Assembly: GCA_902595745.1 (NCBI GenBank)
Contig: CACJRE010000008.1
Span: 1 to 37,651, forward strand
Direction of reading: 5' to 3'
DNA length: 37,651 nucleotides
Origin: an uncultured Pelagibacteraceae bacterium
Lineage (GTDB): Bacteria > Pseudomonadota > Alphaproteobacteria > Pelagibacterales > Pelagibacteraceae
The position numbers and the translations under genes were made by a program. Shown here one piece after another: positions 29,494 through 37,651 of the stretch (the stretch's first letter is position 1; the number at the start of each line of letters is the position of its first letter). Below the pieces are notes generated by a model. It was given only the letters and a program-made list of their open reading frames with translations, was not told the DNA's origin and searched no databases.

Positions 29494-30357
29494 ATGCTTA
29501 TTTTTAAATCCAAAGAGTCTATTGGAATACTTTTTGGAATTTTTGCTTATTTATCTTTTTCTATTTTAGACACTATTCAAAAAACTCTAATTATTCATCA
29601 TTCAGTTTTTCAATTACTTCTCTTTAAATATTTTTTTGTCTTAATGTTAAGTTTATTTGAGTCAAAAAGAAAAAATAATTATTTATTTTATAAATCTAAA
29701 AATATTAGATTGCAGGTATTTAGAAGCTTATTGTCTGTAATGGAGTCTGGGTGTTTTGTTTTGTCATTTAAATATTTATCTCTAGCTAATGCTCATAGTA
29801 TTGGATCATTGGCACCAGTAATAGTTGTTGCGTTATCTGCAATAATCTTGAAAGAAAAAGTGTCTGTTAAAACATGGATTGCAATTTTTATTGGCTTTAT
29901 TGGAGTTTTAATTATTCTAAGACCCACATCATCTATTTTTGATCCAAAAGCCCTATTACCATTGATTGGTGCTTTTATTTTGGGACTTTATCAAATCATT
30001 ACTAAAAAAGTTTCTAAATTTGATACAAATGAAACATCATTATTTTTTACATCAATTATTGGCTTAATAATTATGTCTTTATTGGCCTCTAAGTTTTGGA
30101 CCCCAGTAGAGAGATCTTCGTATGCAATGTTTTTAGGAATAGGAATATTTTTTTCATTAGGTCTTTACCTTCAGATAATTGCTTTAAGTAAAGCTAGAGC
30201 AAGTATAATCCAGCCATTCCATTATACTTTAATTTTTTGGGCAATAATTTTTGGGTATATATTTTATAATGATATACCAGATATGTTTACAATTATTGGA
30301 GCTATAATAATTACTTGTTCTGGCATCTTTGTTTTAAACCAAACATCAAAAAATTGA
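29494..30357 (+). CDS. EamA/DMT family transporter
   Basis: 287 aa hydrophobic protein; two EamA repeats, ALSAIILKEKVSVKTWIAIFIGFIGVLIILRP. Confidence 0.9.
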   Translation: MLIFKSKESIGILFGIFAYLSFSILDTIQKTLIIHHSVFQLLLFKYFFVLMLSLFESKRKNNYLFYKSKNIRLQVFRSLLSVMESGCFVLSFKYLSLANAHSIGSLAPVIVVALSAIILKEKVSVKTWIAIFIGFIGVLIILRPTSSIFDPKALLPLIGAFILGLYQIITKKVSKFDTNETSLFFTSIIGLIIMSLLASKFWTPVERSSYAMFLGIGIFFSLGLYLQIIALSKARASIIQPFHYTLIFWAIIFGYIFYNDIPDMFTIIGAIIITCSGIFVLNQTSKN

Positions 30358-30406
30358 TTTAAACTAGGATTGTTTATAGTTTAGTTTTACATATAGTCAT
30401 CTATTG

Positions 30407-31294
30407 ATGTCTAATAATAAATTAGCAATTTTTTTAATTATAATTTCAGTTTTTTTTGGAACATTAATGTTAACTTTTTTAAAGTTAGCACAAGCAGAAG
30501 TTAACGTTTACGTTGCAGGCTTCTTTAGATTTTTGTTTGGTTTTCTAATTATTTTTCCTTATATGTTAAAATCTAAATTTACAGTTTTTAAAACAAATCA
30601 TCTTAAAAAACATTTTCTAAGAGCTATTTTAAACTTGCCTTCAATGCTTTTATATTTTTCAGCCTTAATAATGATGCCAATCGAAAAGGCTACAGCAATA
30701 TCTTTTGTTGTTCCTTTCTTAGTAACAATATTAGCTGTTTTATTTCTTGGTGAGAAAATTTTCATATATAGGAGTTTTGCACTGGTTTTAGGATTTATTG
30801 GTATGTTGGTAATTTTAAGACCAGGTATAATTGATATCTCGCTTGGAGTTTATATGGCTCTAGGTTCTTCTTTTATGTGGTCGATAGTAATTATAATTAC
30901 AAAAACTATTACAAAAGATGATAGTTCAATTACAATTTTATCTTATGGATATACTTTTATGACTATTTTAAGTTTCATCATTGCATTGTTTTATTGGCAA
31001 ACACCAAGTTTACAAACTCTGATTTATTTATTTTTTGCAGGCTTTGCTGGCACATTGTTACATCTTTGTATTAATCACGCTTATAAATTAGTCGATGTTA
31101 GTATGACACAACCATATTCGTTTCTAAGTTTAGTATTTGCTTCCCTAATAGGCTACTTTGTATTTAGCGAAACACCTGATCTATTCACTTGGATTGGTGC
31201 AAGTATTATATTTTTGGGAGTTTTCATCATGTCTTACCGTGAAATGAAATTAGATAAAGAAATTATTAGAAAACGAATAGATATCAAATCTTAA
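30407..31294 (+). CDS. EamA/DMT family transporter
   Basis: About 295 aa; VLFLGEKIFIYRSFALVLGFIGMLVILRPG; ORF track starts at TTG 30404, ATG at 30407 preferred. Confidence 0.9.
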   Translation: MSNNKLAIFLIIISVFFGTLMLTFLKLAQAEVNVYVAGFFRFLFGFLIIFPYMLKSKFTVFKTNHLKKHFLRAILNLPSMLLYFSALIMMPIEKATAISFVVPFLVTILAVLFLGEKIFIYRSFALVLGFIGMLVILRPGIIDISLGVYMALGSSFMWSIVIIITKTITKDDSSITILSYGYTFMTILSFIIALFYWQTPSLQTLIYLFFAGFAGTLLHLCINHAYKLVDVSMTQPYSFLSLVFASLIGYFVFSETPDLFTWIGASIIFLGVFIMSYREMKLDKEIIRKRIDIKS

Positions 31295-32790
31295 TTTTTC
31301 TTTTTAAAAGTTTTGTAAATATGCCAAAAAACAATCAAAATTGTAGTAGTGAGTATACATGCGGTTAAAGTTCTGTCCCACAAGAATTCCCATGATCCAT
31401 TGCTTAACAACAAAGAGCGTCTTAAGTTTTCTTCCATAAGTCCACCAAGTACAAAAGCTAAAATTAATGGTGGCATAGGAAAGTCATATAATCTTAAAAA
31501 AGTTGCAACAACAGCAATCCCTATCATTAAATAAATATCAAAATTATTAAATGACATCACATAAATACCTGTGACAGAAAAAAATAAAATTAAAGGAATT
31601 AAATAATTTTTAGGAACAGCAAGAATTCTAGCTATATAAGGTATGAGTGGTAAATTTAATATAAGCAGAATTACCATTCCTATATACATAGACATAATAA
31701 TTGACCAAAAGATTTCTGGATTAGTCATATAAAGTCTTGGTCCTGGCTGAACACCAAATCCTAAAAGAGCACCCAACATCACAGCAGTTGTTCCACTGCC
31801 AGGAATTCCTAAAGTAAGCATAGGTACAAATGAACCTGAACAAGCTGCATTATTTGCAGTTTCTGGTGCGGATAATCCATTTACACTTCCTTTACCAAAT
31901 TTTTCTTTTTCCTTGTCACTCACTACGTTTCGTTCCATTCCATAAGCTAAAAAGGATGCAATTGTTGCACCAGCGCCTGGTAATACACCAATTAAAAAAC
32001 CAATTACTGAGGATCTTGGAATTGTTTTGTACATTTTTGTTCTTTCTTCTTTATTTATTTTAATAGAACCTAATTCTGTTAATGAAACTTGTTTAGCAGC
32101 ACTGGTTGGATCGTTTCTTTTCAAGATAATTGTTAAAGCTTCACTCATTGCAAAAGTTGCCATCACAACTAGCACGAAGCTAATCCCATCTGTTAAGTTC
32201 ATGTTATCAAATGTAAACCTTGTGATATCAGATAAACTATCTTGACCAACTGAAGCAAGCATTAATCCAAGAACTACCATCATCATTGCTTTTAAAAATT
32301 GTCCTTTAGATGAAAAAGCAGCAATAGCTGTTAAGCCTAAAATCATTAAAGCAAAATAATCTGGTGATCTAAAAGATAAACTTACTTTAGATAAACTTGG
32401 TGCCATGAATAATAAATAAATTGCAGATAATGTTCCACCTGCAAATGAACTCCAAGCAGCAATCGCTAAAGCTTTTCCAGCTTTACCTTGTTGTGCCATT
32501 GGATAACCGTCAAATGAAGTAGCAACAGTTCCTGGAACACCTGGAGCATTTAATAATATAGAAGAAGTTGAACCACCAAATACTGCTCCATAATAAACTC
32601 CAGCCATTAAAATTAATCCGGTCGCTGGATCGAAACCGTATGTAATGGGTATCATTAAAGCGATAGCAGTCATCGGACCAAGACCAGGAAGCATTCCAAT
32701 GATTGTCCCAAAAAAACAACCAACCATAACCATTAGTATGTTCTGGAATGTAAGTGCTGTTGTTAATCCAATTAGTATCCCTTCAATCAT
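31291..32790 (-). CDS. tctA: Tripartite tricarboxylate transporter permease, TctA family
   Basis: 499 aa; GCFFGTIIGMLPGLGPMTAIALMIPITYGFDPATGLILMAGVYYGAVFGGSTSSILLNAPGVPGTVATSFDGYPMAQQG. Confidence 0.96.
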   Translation of the reverse strand: MIEGILIGLTTALTFQNILMVMVGCFFGTIIGMLPGLGPMTAIALMIPITYGFDPATGLILMAGVYYGAVFGGSTSSILLNAPGVPGTVATSFDGYPMAQQGKAGKALAIAAWSSFAGGTLSAIYLLFMAPSLSKVSLSFRSPDYFALMILGLTAIAAFSSKGQFLKAMMMVVLGLMLASVGQDSLSDITRFTFDNMNLTDGISFVLVVMATFAMSEALTIILKRNDPTSAAKQVSLTELGSIKINKEERTKMYKTIPRSSVIGFLIGVLPGAGATIASFLAYGMERNVVSDKEKEKFGKGSVNGLSAPETANNAACSGSFVPMLTLGIPGSGTTAVMLGALLGFGVQPGPRLYMTNPEIFWSIIMSMYIGMVILLILNLPLIPYIARILAVPKNYLIPLILFFSVTGIYVMSFNNFDIYLMIGIAVVATFLRLYDFPMPPLILAFVLGGLMEENLRRSLLLSNGSWEFLWDRTLTACILTTTILIVFWHIYKTFKKKN

Positions 32791-33257
32791 CCCATAACCC
32801 CTATTGATTGTAAGAATGGATCTCTTAAATAAATATCAAGAATTCCATGAAGCAAATACATGAAGGCAGCAACAAATGGAAAGGACAATAAAAACATTAA
32901 AATCCACCTTCGTTCTCCCAAAAAATAATATGAAGCAAATAAAAATAAAGAAGTGGTTAAAAAATAACCAACTTTTAATATTGTAGCTCCATAAATAATT
33001 GCAATAAGTATAAGTATACCTGTTTTTTTATACTCTAAATTTTTATGTTCTACTTTGATTGTATTTGGGTCTGGTAAAATAAGCTTTAATCCAGAAAAAA
33101 ATAATCCTGCGTAACCTAAATAAATTGGAAATGTTCTAGCATTAAATGGCGCATTTTCATCAAATGCAAAAACTTGAATTTGGTAAGCGGTATATAAATA
33201 AAATGCTGAAAAAATAAAAAAGAGCAGTGATATAATTTTTGTAGTATTTATATTCAC
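32787..33257 (-). CDS. tctB: Tripartite tricarboxylate transporter TctB family protein
   Basis: 156 aa, four hydrophobic segments, between tctA and tctC; GTG start; overlaps tctA by 4 nt. Confidence 0.88.
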   Translation of the reverse strand: MNINTTKIISLLFFIFSAFYLYTAYQIQVFAFDENAPFNARTFPIYLGYAGLFFSGLKLILPDPNTIKVEHKNLEYKKTGILILIAIIYGATILKVGYFLTTSLFLFASYYFLGERRWILMFLLSFPFVAAFMYLLHGILDIYLRDPFLQSIGVMG

Positions 33258-33287
33258 TGCTCTAATTTCAATTTCTATCCCTAAGGA

Positions 33288-34268
33288 TTAGATTACTCCT
33301 AGTTTTTTCATAAGAGCTGTCATTTCTGTAGTTTGTTTTTCTAAGAAAGAAACAAACTTACCTTCTGGGTTATAAATATTAACCCAAGCATTTCTTGCTC
33401 TTACAGTTTCCCATTCAGGAGTTTTTTGTACATCGCCAAGCATTTTAGCAATTTTCGATTTATCAGCATTGCTCATACCTGGAGGACCGAAGAAACCTCT
33501 CCAGTTAACGAATTGTACATCATATCCTTGTTCTTTAAGAGTTGGTGCATCTGGTGCATCAGAAACTCTAGAAGGAGCAGTAATACCAATAATTCTTACT
33601 TGATCTCTTGCACCCATCAATTCACCTAAACCAGTTGATATGATTTGAGTTTCTCCAGATAAAAGTCCAGCTAAAGCTTTTCCACCAGCATCATAAGGAA
33701 TGTATTGAACAGCATTTGGATCTGCACCCGCAGCTTGGAAAGCCAAAGCGCCGATTAAATGATCCATACTTCCTCTTACTGATCCACCAGCCATTTTAAC
33801 TGAGCTAGGATCTTTTTTGTATGCATCAACTACATCTTGAAAGTTTTTAAAAGATGAGCTTTTTGCAACTGCAATAGCACCGTAGTCACCAATTACACCA
33901 GCAATCGGCACAACATCTTTATAAGATAAAGTTCCATTACCTTTTACATAACCTTTATGTCTTGTAATTGATCTTAGTACTAATGGTGTAGATTGAACTA
34001 AAACTGTATTAGCAGGTTTAGTATTAATCATGTAAGCTAATGCTTTACCACCACCACCACCTGACATATTTTCGAATGATGCACTTTTTAACATACCAGC
34101 TTTTGTCAAAGCTTCTCCAGTACCTCTAGCAGTTCCATCCCAACCACCACCAGCACCACCACCAATTACAAAGTGCAATTTATCAATTGCTACTGAGCTT
34201 GTAGTTGTTGCTGAGAATAATAGGATTGCTGAGAATAATACTGAAACTATTTTTTTTAAGTTTTTCAT
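33288..34268 (-). CDS. tctC: Tripartite tricarboxylate transporter substrate-binding protein, TctC family
   Basis: 326 aa; signal peptide, LHFVIGGGAGGGWDGTARGTGEAL, VPIAGVIGDYGAIAV; Bug-type binding protein pattern. Confidence 0.93.
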   Translation of the reverse strand: MKNLKKIVSVLFSAILLFSATTTSSVAIDKLHFVIGGGAGGGWDGTARGTGEALTKAGMLKSASFENMSGGGGGKALAYMINTKPANTVLVQSTPLVLRSITRHKGYVKGNGTLSYKDVVPIAGVIGDYGAIAVAKSSSFKNFQDVVDAYKKDPSSVKMAGGSVRGSMDHLIGALAFQAAGADPNAVQYIPYDAGGKALAGLLSGETQIISTGLGELMGARDQVRIIGITAPSRVSDAPDAPTLKEQGYDVQFVNWRGFFGPPGMSNADKSKIAKMLGDVQKTPEWETVRARNAWVNIYNPEGKFVSFLEKQTTEMTALMKKLGVI

Positions 34269-34302
34269 TATTTTTCCCTCTCTAATTTAAAAATGTAAGT
34301 TA

Positions 34303-34356
34303 ATTATAGTCTTAATCTTTATGCAACCTATAATTAGATAGTACAACCTTTAATTG
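34303..34356 (-). promoter_or_regulatory. Candidate tctCBA promoter with two direct repeats (AATTAAAGGTTG / AATTATAGGTTG)
   Basis: - strand: AATTAAAGGTTG-N8-AATTATAGGTTG (11/12 match, 20-bp period), then TATAAT at 34308-34303 upstream of the tctC ATG. Confidence 0.4.
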
Positions 34357-34491
34357 AAACAACTTTCTTAAAAAAAAAATGAACAAAACTTAGAATATTA
34401 TTTTTTTTACAAATTACACTTTCACTTTATTCACTATTGATAAACACATTTTTTATTATCTTTTACATAGTTGATGATAGAAGCTTATTAA

Positions 34492-35568
34492 ATGATTAAG
34501 CATCAAATCTCATTTTACCTTGAAAATACAAAACAAATTTTTTCTATTAAATTTTTTTCTGTTTTAATAATTTCTATTCCTAGTGCAATTATTGCAGATT
34601 ATTTTAATATTCCTCTGGCTTGGTTTTTAGGACCCATGATTATTACATCGATTGCTGCATTATCAGGTCTAAAAATCATGATGCCTAAAATTGTATTAAG
34701 TTTTATCTTGATAATTTTAGGTTTGCATATTGGAAATTACATAGACCAAAATTTATTTAATCAAATGCTTGATTGGATTTGGACTTCATTAATTATGTTA
34801 ATCTACATAATAGTTTGTATTTTAGTTGTCGCTAAATACCTTCAAAAATTTGCAAGCTATGGTGAAAAAGCTTCAATATTTTCAGCAGCACCTGGTGCAC
34901 TGGGTCCTTTAATGATTTTAGCTGAAAATGAAAAAACAGATTTATCTCAAGTTGCAACCTCTCACTTAATTAGATTAATCATCATAATAACAGTCATTCC
35001 ATTTATTATAGTTAATAATACTGACAACAATGTTTTGTTAAATGATGACTTCAATTATTTGACTCAAAATCACTTAAATTTAATTTTACTTATTGTTGCA
35101 TCATTATTTTTTATTTTTATTTTCGATAAAATTAAAATTCCCGCAGCTTTACTTTCTGGAACATTGTTTGCGAATGGTTTGTTACAAATTACAGATATAG
35201 CTACTTATAAATTGCCAGACGAAACTGTAAATTTTTGTCTACTAATTCTTGGCTCTTCTGTCGGATGTAGGTTTGCCGAAAAAACTGTTAAAGAGATAGC
35301 TAATAATTCTCTTCATAGTATTGTGGCTACTACTATTTTAGTAGTTTTAGGTTTAGTTGCAGCCTATGTTGCAACATTTTTTGTTGATACAAATATTTTA
35401 ACTCTAATTTTATCATTTAGTCCTGGTGGAATTTATGAGGTAGCAGTTATAGCAATTGCTTTTGATTTAGATCCCGACTTTGTTGCTTTTCATCACATTA
35501 TAAGATTACTTTTTATACTTTTCACTGTTCCTATATTTTTAAGAGTATTGGAAAAAATTAAGAAATAA
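34492..35568 (+). CDS. AbrB family integral membrane protein (AbrB duplication domains)
   Basis: 358 aa, about 10 hydrophobic segments; IIADYFNIPLAWFLGPMIITSIAALSG and LSFSPGGIYEVAVIAIAFDLDPDFVAFHHIIRLL, typical of the AbrB membrane family, not the DNA-binding AbrB. Confidence 0.85.
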   Translation: MIKHQISFYLENTKQIFSIKFFSVLIISIPSAIIADYFNIPLAWFLGPMIITSIAALSGLKIMMPKIVLSFILIILGLHIGNYIDQNLFNQMLDWIWTSLIMLIYIIVCILVVAKYLQKFASYGEKASIFSAAPGALGPLMILAENEKTDLSQVATSHLIRLIIIITVIPFIIVNNTDNNVLLNDDFNYLTQNHLNLILLIVASLFFIFIFDKIKIPAALLSGTLFANGLLQITDIATYKLPDETVNFCLLILGSSVGCRFAEKTVKEIANNSLHSIVATTILVVLGLVAAYVATFFVDTNILTLILSFSPGGIYEVAVIAIAFDLDPDFVAFHHIIRLLFILFTVPIFLRVLEKIKK

Positions 35569-36499
35569 TCTCAGATAATCTTTCAAAAACTTTTTCTGGG
35601 GATAATTTTGATAGCTCTGGAGCTTGTATCGCTTTAAAGTTTTCTCTTTCAATACTAACTTTGAAAGGAGTTGTGTGAGATCCAAATAACGCAATTCCTT
35701 TTGAACCTAGATGGGCTGCAATATGTGCAGGACCCGTATCATTTGCGACAACAAATGAACTATCTTTAATTAAAGCTGCTAACTGAGATATATCTAAAGC
35801 TTTTCCATTATCTAAAACACAAAGTGCATTAATATTTGATGCATCTTTGATTTCTCCTGGTCCAGGTGCAATAACTACCTTAAATTTATTCTCTAATCTT
35901 TCATTAATCATGGAAATTAAATTATTATAATAGGGCCATCTCTTAGAAGTTAAATGAGGAGAGCAAAAAGGAAAAAGAACAATATATTTTTCCAATTGAT
36001 GACTTTTTTTTATTTGAGTTATATCAGTCAAACTCCATGAAAAATCAGGAGTTAAGGTATAACTTGTATTAATTCCAGAACTTTTCAATTGATAAACAAA
36101 TCTAGATAAAACAGAGTTTTTATCAAAATCTTCTTTTGTAGTTCCTTCAGGTAATGTGGTCTCTGTAGATGACCATATATCTTTTGTAGCTTTAGGAAAT
36201 AATATTCTTTTATAAAATCTTGTTCTACTAGAGTTTTGTAAATCATATATTTTCGAAAATTTGTATTGCTTAATTTTTTTCATTAATGAATACAAATAGA
36301 TTAAGTTAAGTCTTGATAATCGCTTGTCTAAAATCACATTAGAAATATGTGGATTTTTTTTGAATAGATCAAAATAAGGTTTAGTTGTAAGCAATTGAAC
36401 TTCATCATCTTTATGATTTTCAGAAATATCTTGAATTGCACCACATGCTTGGGCTATATCACCTAGAGAACCATGTTTAATAATTAAAATATTAGACAT
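35558..36499 (-). CDS. Glycosyltransferase family 9 (heptosyltransferase-like)
   Basis: 313 aa; ILIIKHGSLGDIAQACGAIQDI, IVLFPFCSPHLTSKRWPYYN, VVANDTGPAHIAAHLGSKGIALFGSH. Confidence 0.93.
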   Translation of the reverse strand: MSNILIIKHGSLGDIAQACGAIQDISENHKDDEVQLLTTKPYFDLFKKNPHISNVILDKRLSRLNLIYLYSLMKKIKQYKFSKIYDLQNSSRTRFYKRILFPKATKDIWSSTETTLPEGTTKEDFDKNSVLSRFVYQLKSSGINTSYTLTPDFSWSLTDITQIKKSHQLEKYIVLFPFCSPHLTSKRWPYYNNLISMINERLENKFKVVIAPGPGEIKDASNINALCVLDNGKALDISQLAALIKDSSFVVANDTGPAHIAAHLGSKGIALFGSHTTPFKVSIERENFKAIQAPELSKLSPEKVFERLSEIIS

Positions 36500-36531
36500 A
36501 TTTATAATAATTTACCATAGTATGAAATTTA

Positions 36532-36921
36532 ATGAATAAAATTTTAGTTGAAGTATCTGTGGGTGAATTATTGGACAAAATATCTATCTTAGAAATTAAA
36601 CAAGAAAAAATCAAAGATTTAGAAAAATTAAAATTTATTAACGAAGAGCATTCAATTTTAAAAGATCAATTAAATAGTAATGTTAAATCTGATCAAAAAC
36701 TTAATAAACTCTTTGAGTCTTTAAAACAAATAAATTCAAAATTATGGATAATTGAAGATGATAAAAGACAATGTGAAAAAGAAAAAGATTTTACAGATAA
36801 TTTTATTAAACTTTCAAGAGATGTTCATTTCTTAAATGATGATAGGGCCAAAATTAAATTAGAAATTAATAATCACACAGGTTCAAAAATTAAAGAGATT
36901 AAAGAATATACTAATTATTAA
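36532..36921 (+). CDS. DUF6165-like small coiled-coil protein
   Basis: 129 aa; MNKILVEVSVGELLDKISILEIKQEKIKDLEKL; highly charged helical sequence; family call from memory. Confidence 0.65.
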   Translation: MNKILVEVSVGELLDKISILEIKQEKIKDLEKLKFINEEHSILKDQLNSNVKSDQKLNKLFESLKQINSKLWIIEDDKRQCEKEKDFTDNFIKLSRDVHFLNDDRAKIKLEINNHTGSKIKEIKEYTNY

Positions 36922-37651
36922 AAACTCTTGGGAACCAATCTTCTCTCATTAAATCCCCATTTTTTAAATTAATTCCATCAAATGGTGGTGAAGTAGGTCC
37001 TCCTCTATCAATATACTTAACATCGTCGCCAATAAATCTCATTGAAAATGCTCTTCTTGATTTAGAGCTATTATTACCGGTAGAGCCATGTACAGTTTTA
37101 AAATTAAACAATACTGCATCCCCTAAATTAAGTTCCGGGATCAAAATATTTTTTTCAAATTCTTCTAATGAAGGTAAATCCATAAATGAATTATCTTCTT
37201 GATACCAAGATTGATTATTAGACCATTTTGTAGGTCTAATTAACTTTTGCCATTTGTGAGAGCCTAAAATCAACTTAAGATTATTCTCTATATCAACTTC
37301 ATCTAATGGTATCCAAAAACTACCTGTATCATTGCCATTCATACAATAATAAGGCATGTCTTGATGCCAAGGTGTTTCTTTATTTGTTCCTGGCTCTTTT
37401 ATAAAAAGATGATCATGAAAAATTTGTATAGATTTTGAATTTGTGGCCTCAGCAACTATTTGTGCTGCAGGAGAATTGAACATACAATCTTTGAATTCCT
37501 CAATTCTTTCCCAATTACAATAGTCTTCAAAAAATCTACCTTGATTTTTGTCTACATTCTCTCGCCCATGTTTACTTGGGTTATCTAAAACTTTTTTAAA
37601 TCCTTTTCTTAAAGGTTCAATCCAATCTTTAAAAATTTCTTTAACAATTAT
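36911..37651 (-). CDS. Phytanoyl-CoA dioxygenase (PhyH) family protein, truncated by window end
   Basis: KEPGTNKETPWHQDMPYYCM (HxD), VLFNFKTVHGSTGNNSSKSRRAFSMRF. The frame stays open beyond the track start at 37483: ...WIEPLRKGFKKVLDNPSKHGRENVDKNQGRFFEDYCNWERIEEFKDCMFNSP. Confidence 0.9.
   Translation of the reverse strand: MIVKEIFKDWIEPLRKGFKKVLDNPSKHGRENVDKNQGRFFEDYCNWERIEEFKDCMFNSPAAQIVAEATNSKSIQIFHDHLFIKEPGTNKETPWHQDMPYYCMNGNDTGSFWIPLDEVDIENNLKLILGSHKWQKLIRPTKWSNNQSWYQEDNSFMDLPSLEEFEKNILIPELNLGDAVLFNFKTVHGSTGNNSSKSRRAFSMRFIGDDVKYIDRGGPTSPPFDGINLKNGDLMREDWFPRVFNN

Noticed and set aside
31830-32719. Several small ORFs overlapping tctA on either strand
   Set aside because: All conflict with the TctA frame and lack family motifs.
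34492-35568. Reading AbrB as a transcription regulator of the tct operon
   Set aside because: The protein is almost entirely transmembrane, with no swapped-hairpin AbrB DNA-binding domain; it belongs to the AbrB membrane family.
1-37651. CRISPR arrays, tRNA/rRNA genes, known riboswitches, prophage or toxin-antitoxin modules
   Set aside because: Spacers were read on both strands; no regularly spaced repeats, cloverleaf, recognisable aptamer core, integrase or paired small toxin/antitoxin ORFs found. A covariance-model scan (Infernal/Rfam) would be decisive.

Overview
AT-rich, densely packed bacterial chromosomal window. Gene content, very short or overlapping intergenic spacers and codon usage look like the SAR11/Pelagibacterales type; that taxonomic call is inferred from the sequence alone. 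Most of it is ordinary housekeeping: purQ(3' end)-purL-bolA-grxD, rpsD, a TrmH-type methyltransferase, cimA, cysS, nadE, class II DAHP synthase, glmS, the acetyltransferase half of glmU, gph, a prpD-prpB-prpC methylcitrate operon, nrdAB, a phosphomannomutase, HIT and TauE proteins, dusA, rpoZ, MFS, an HIBADH-like dehydrogenase, several small enzymes, a GT4, two EamA transporters, a tctCBA tripartite tricarboxylate transporter with a divergent AbrB-type membrane protein, a GT9, a DUF6165-like protein and a PhyH dioxygenase running off the end. No CRISPR, tRNA, rRNA, transposase or integrase was seen. The best non-routine signals are: (1) a diverged direct repeat of the glmS 3' end (in-frame ...N-x-AKSVTVE-stop) 438 bp downstream of the real one, flanking an orphan lipoprotein gene, which looks like an integration or recombination scar at the attTn7-type site; (2) tandem NrdR-box-like sites 31 bp apart upstream of nrdA; (3) a free-standing GlmU C-terminal domain cut at the inter-domain linker; (4) a 20-bp-period direct repeat at a candidate tctC promoter; (5) a GC-rich hairpin with a purine-rich loop after the phosphomannomutase gene. 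I found no convincing wholly new multi-gene system.
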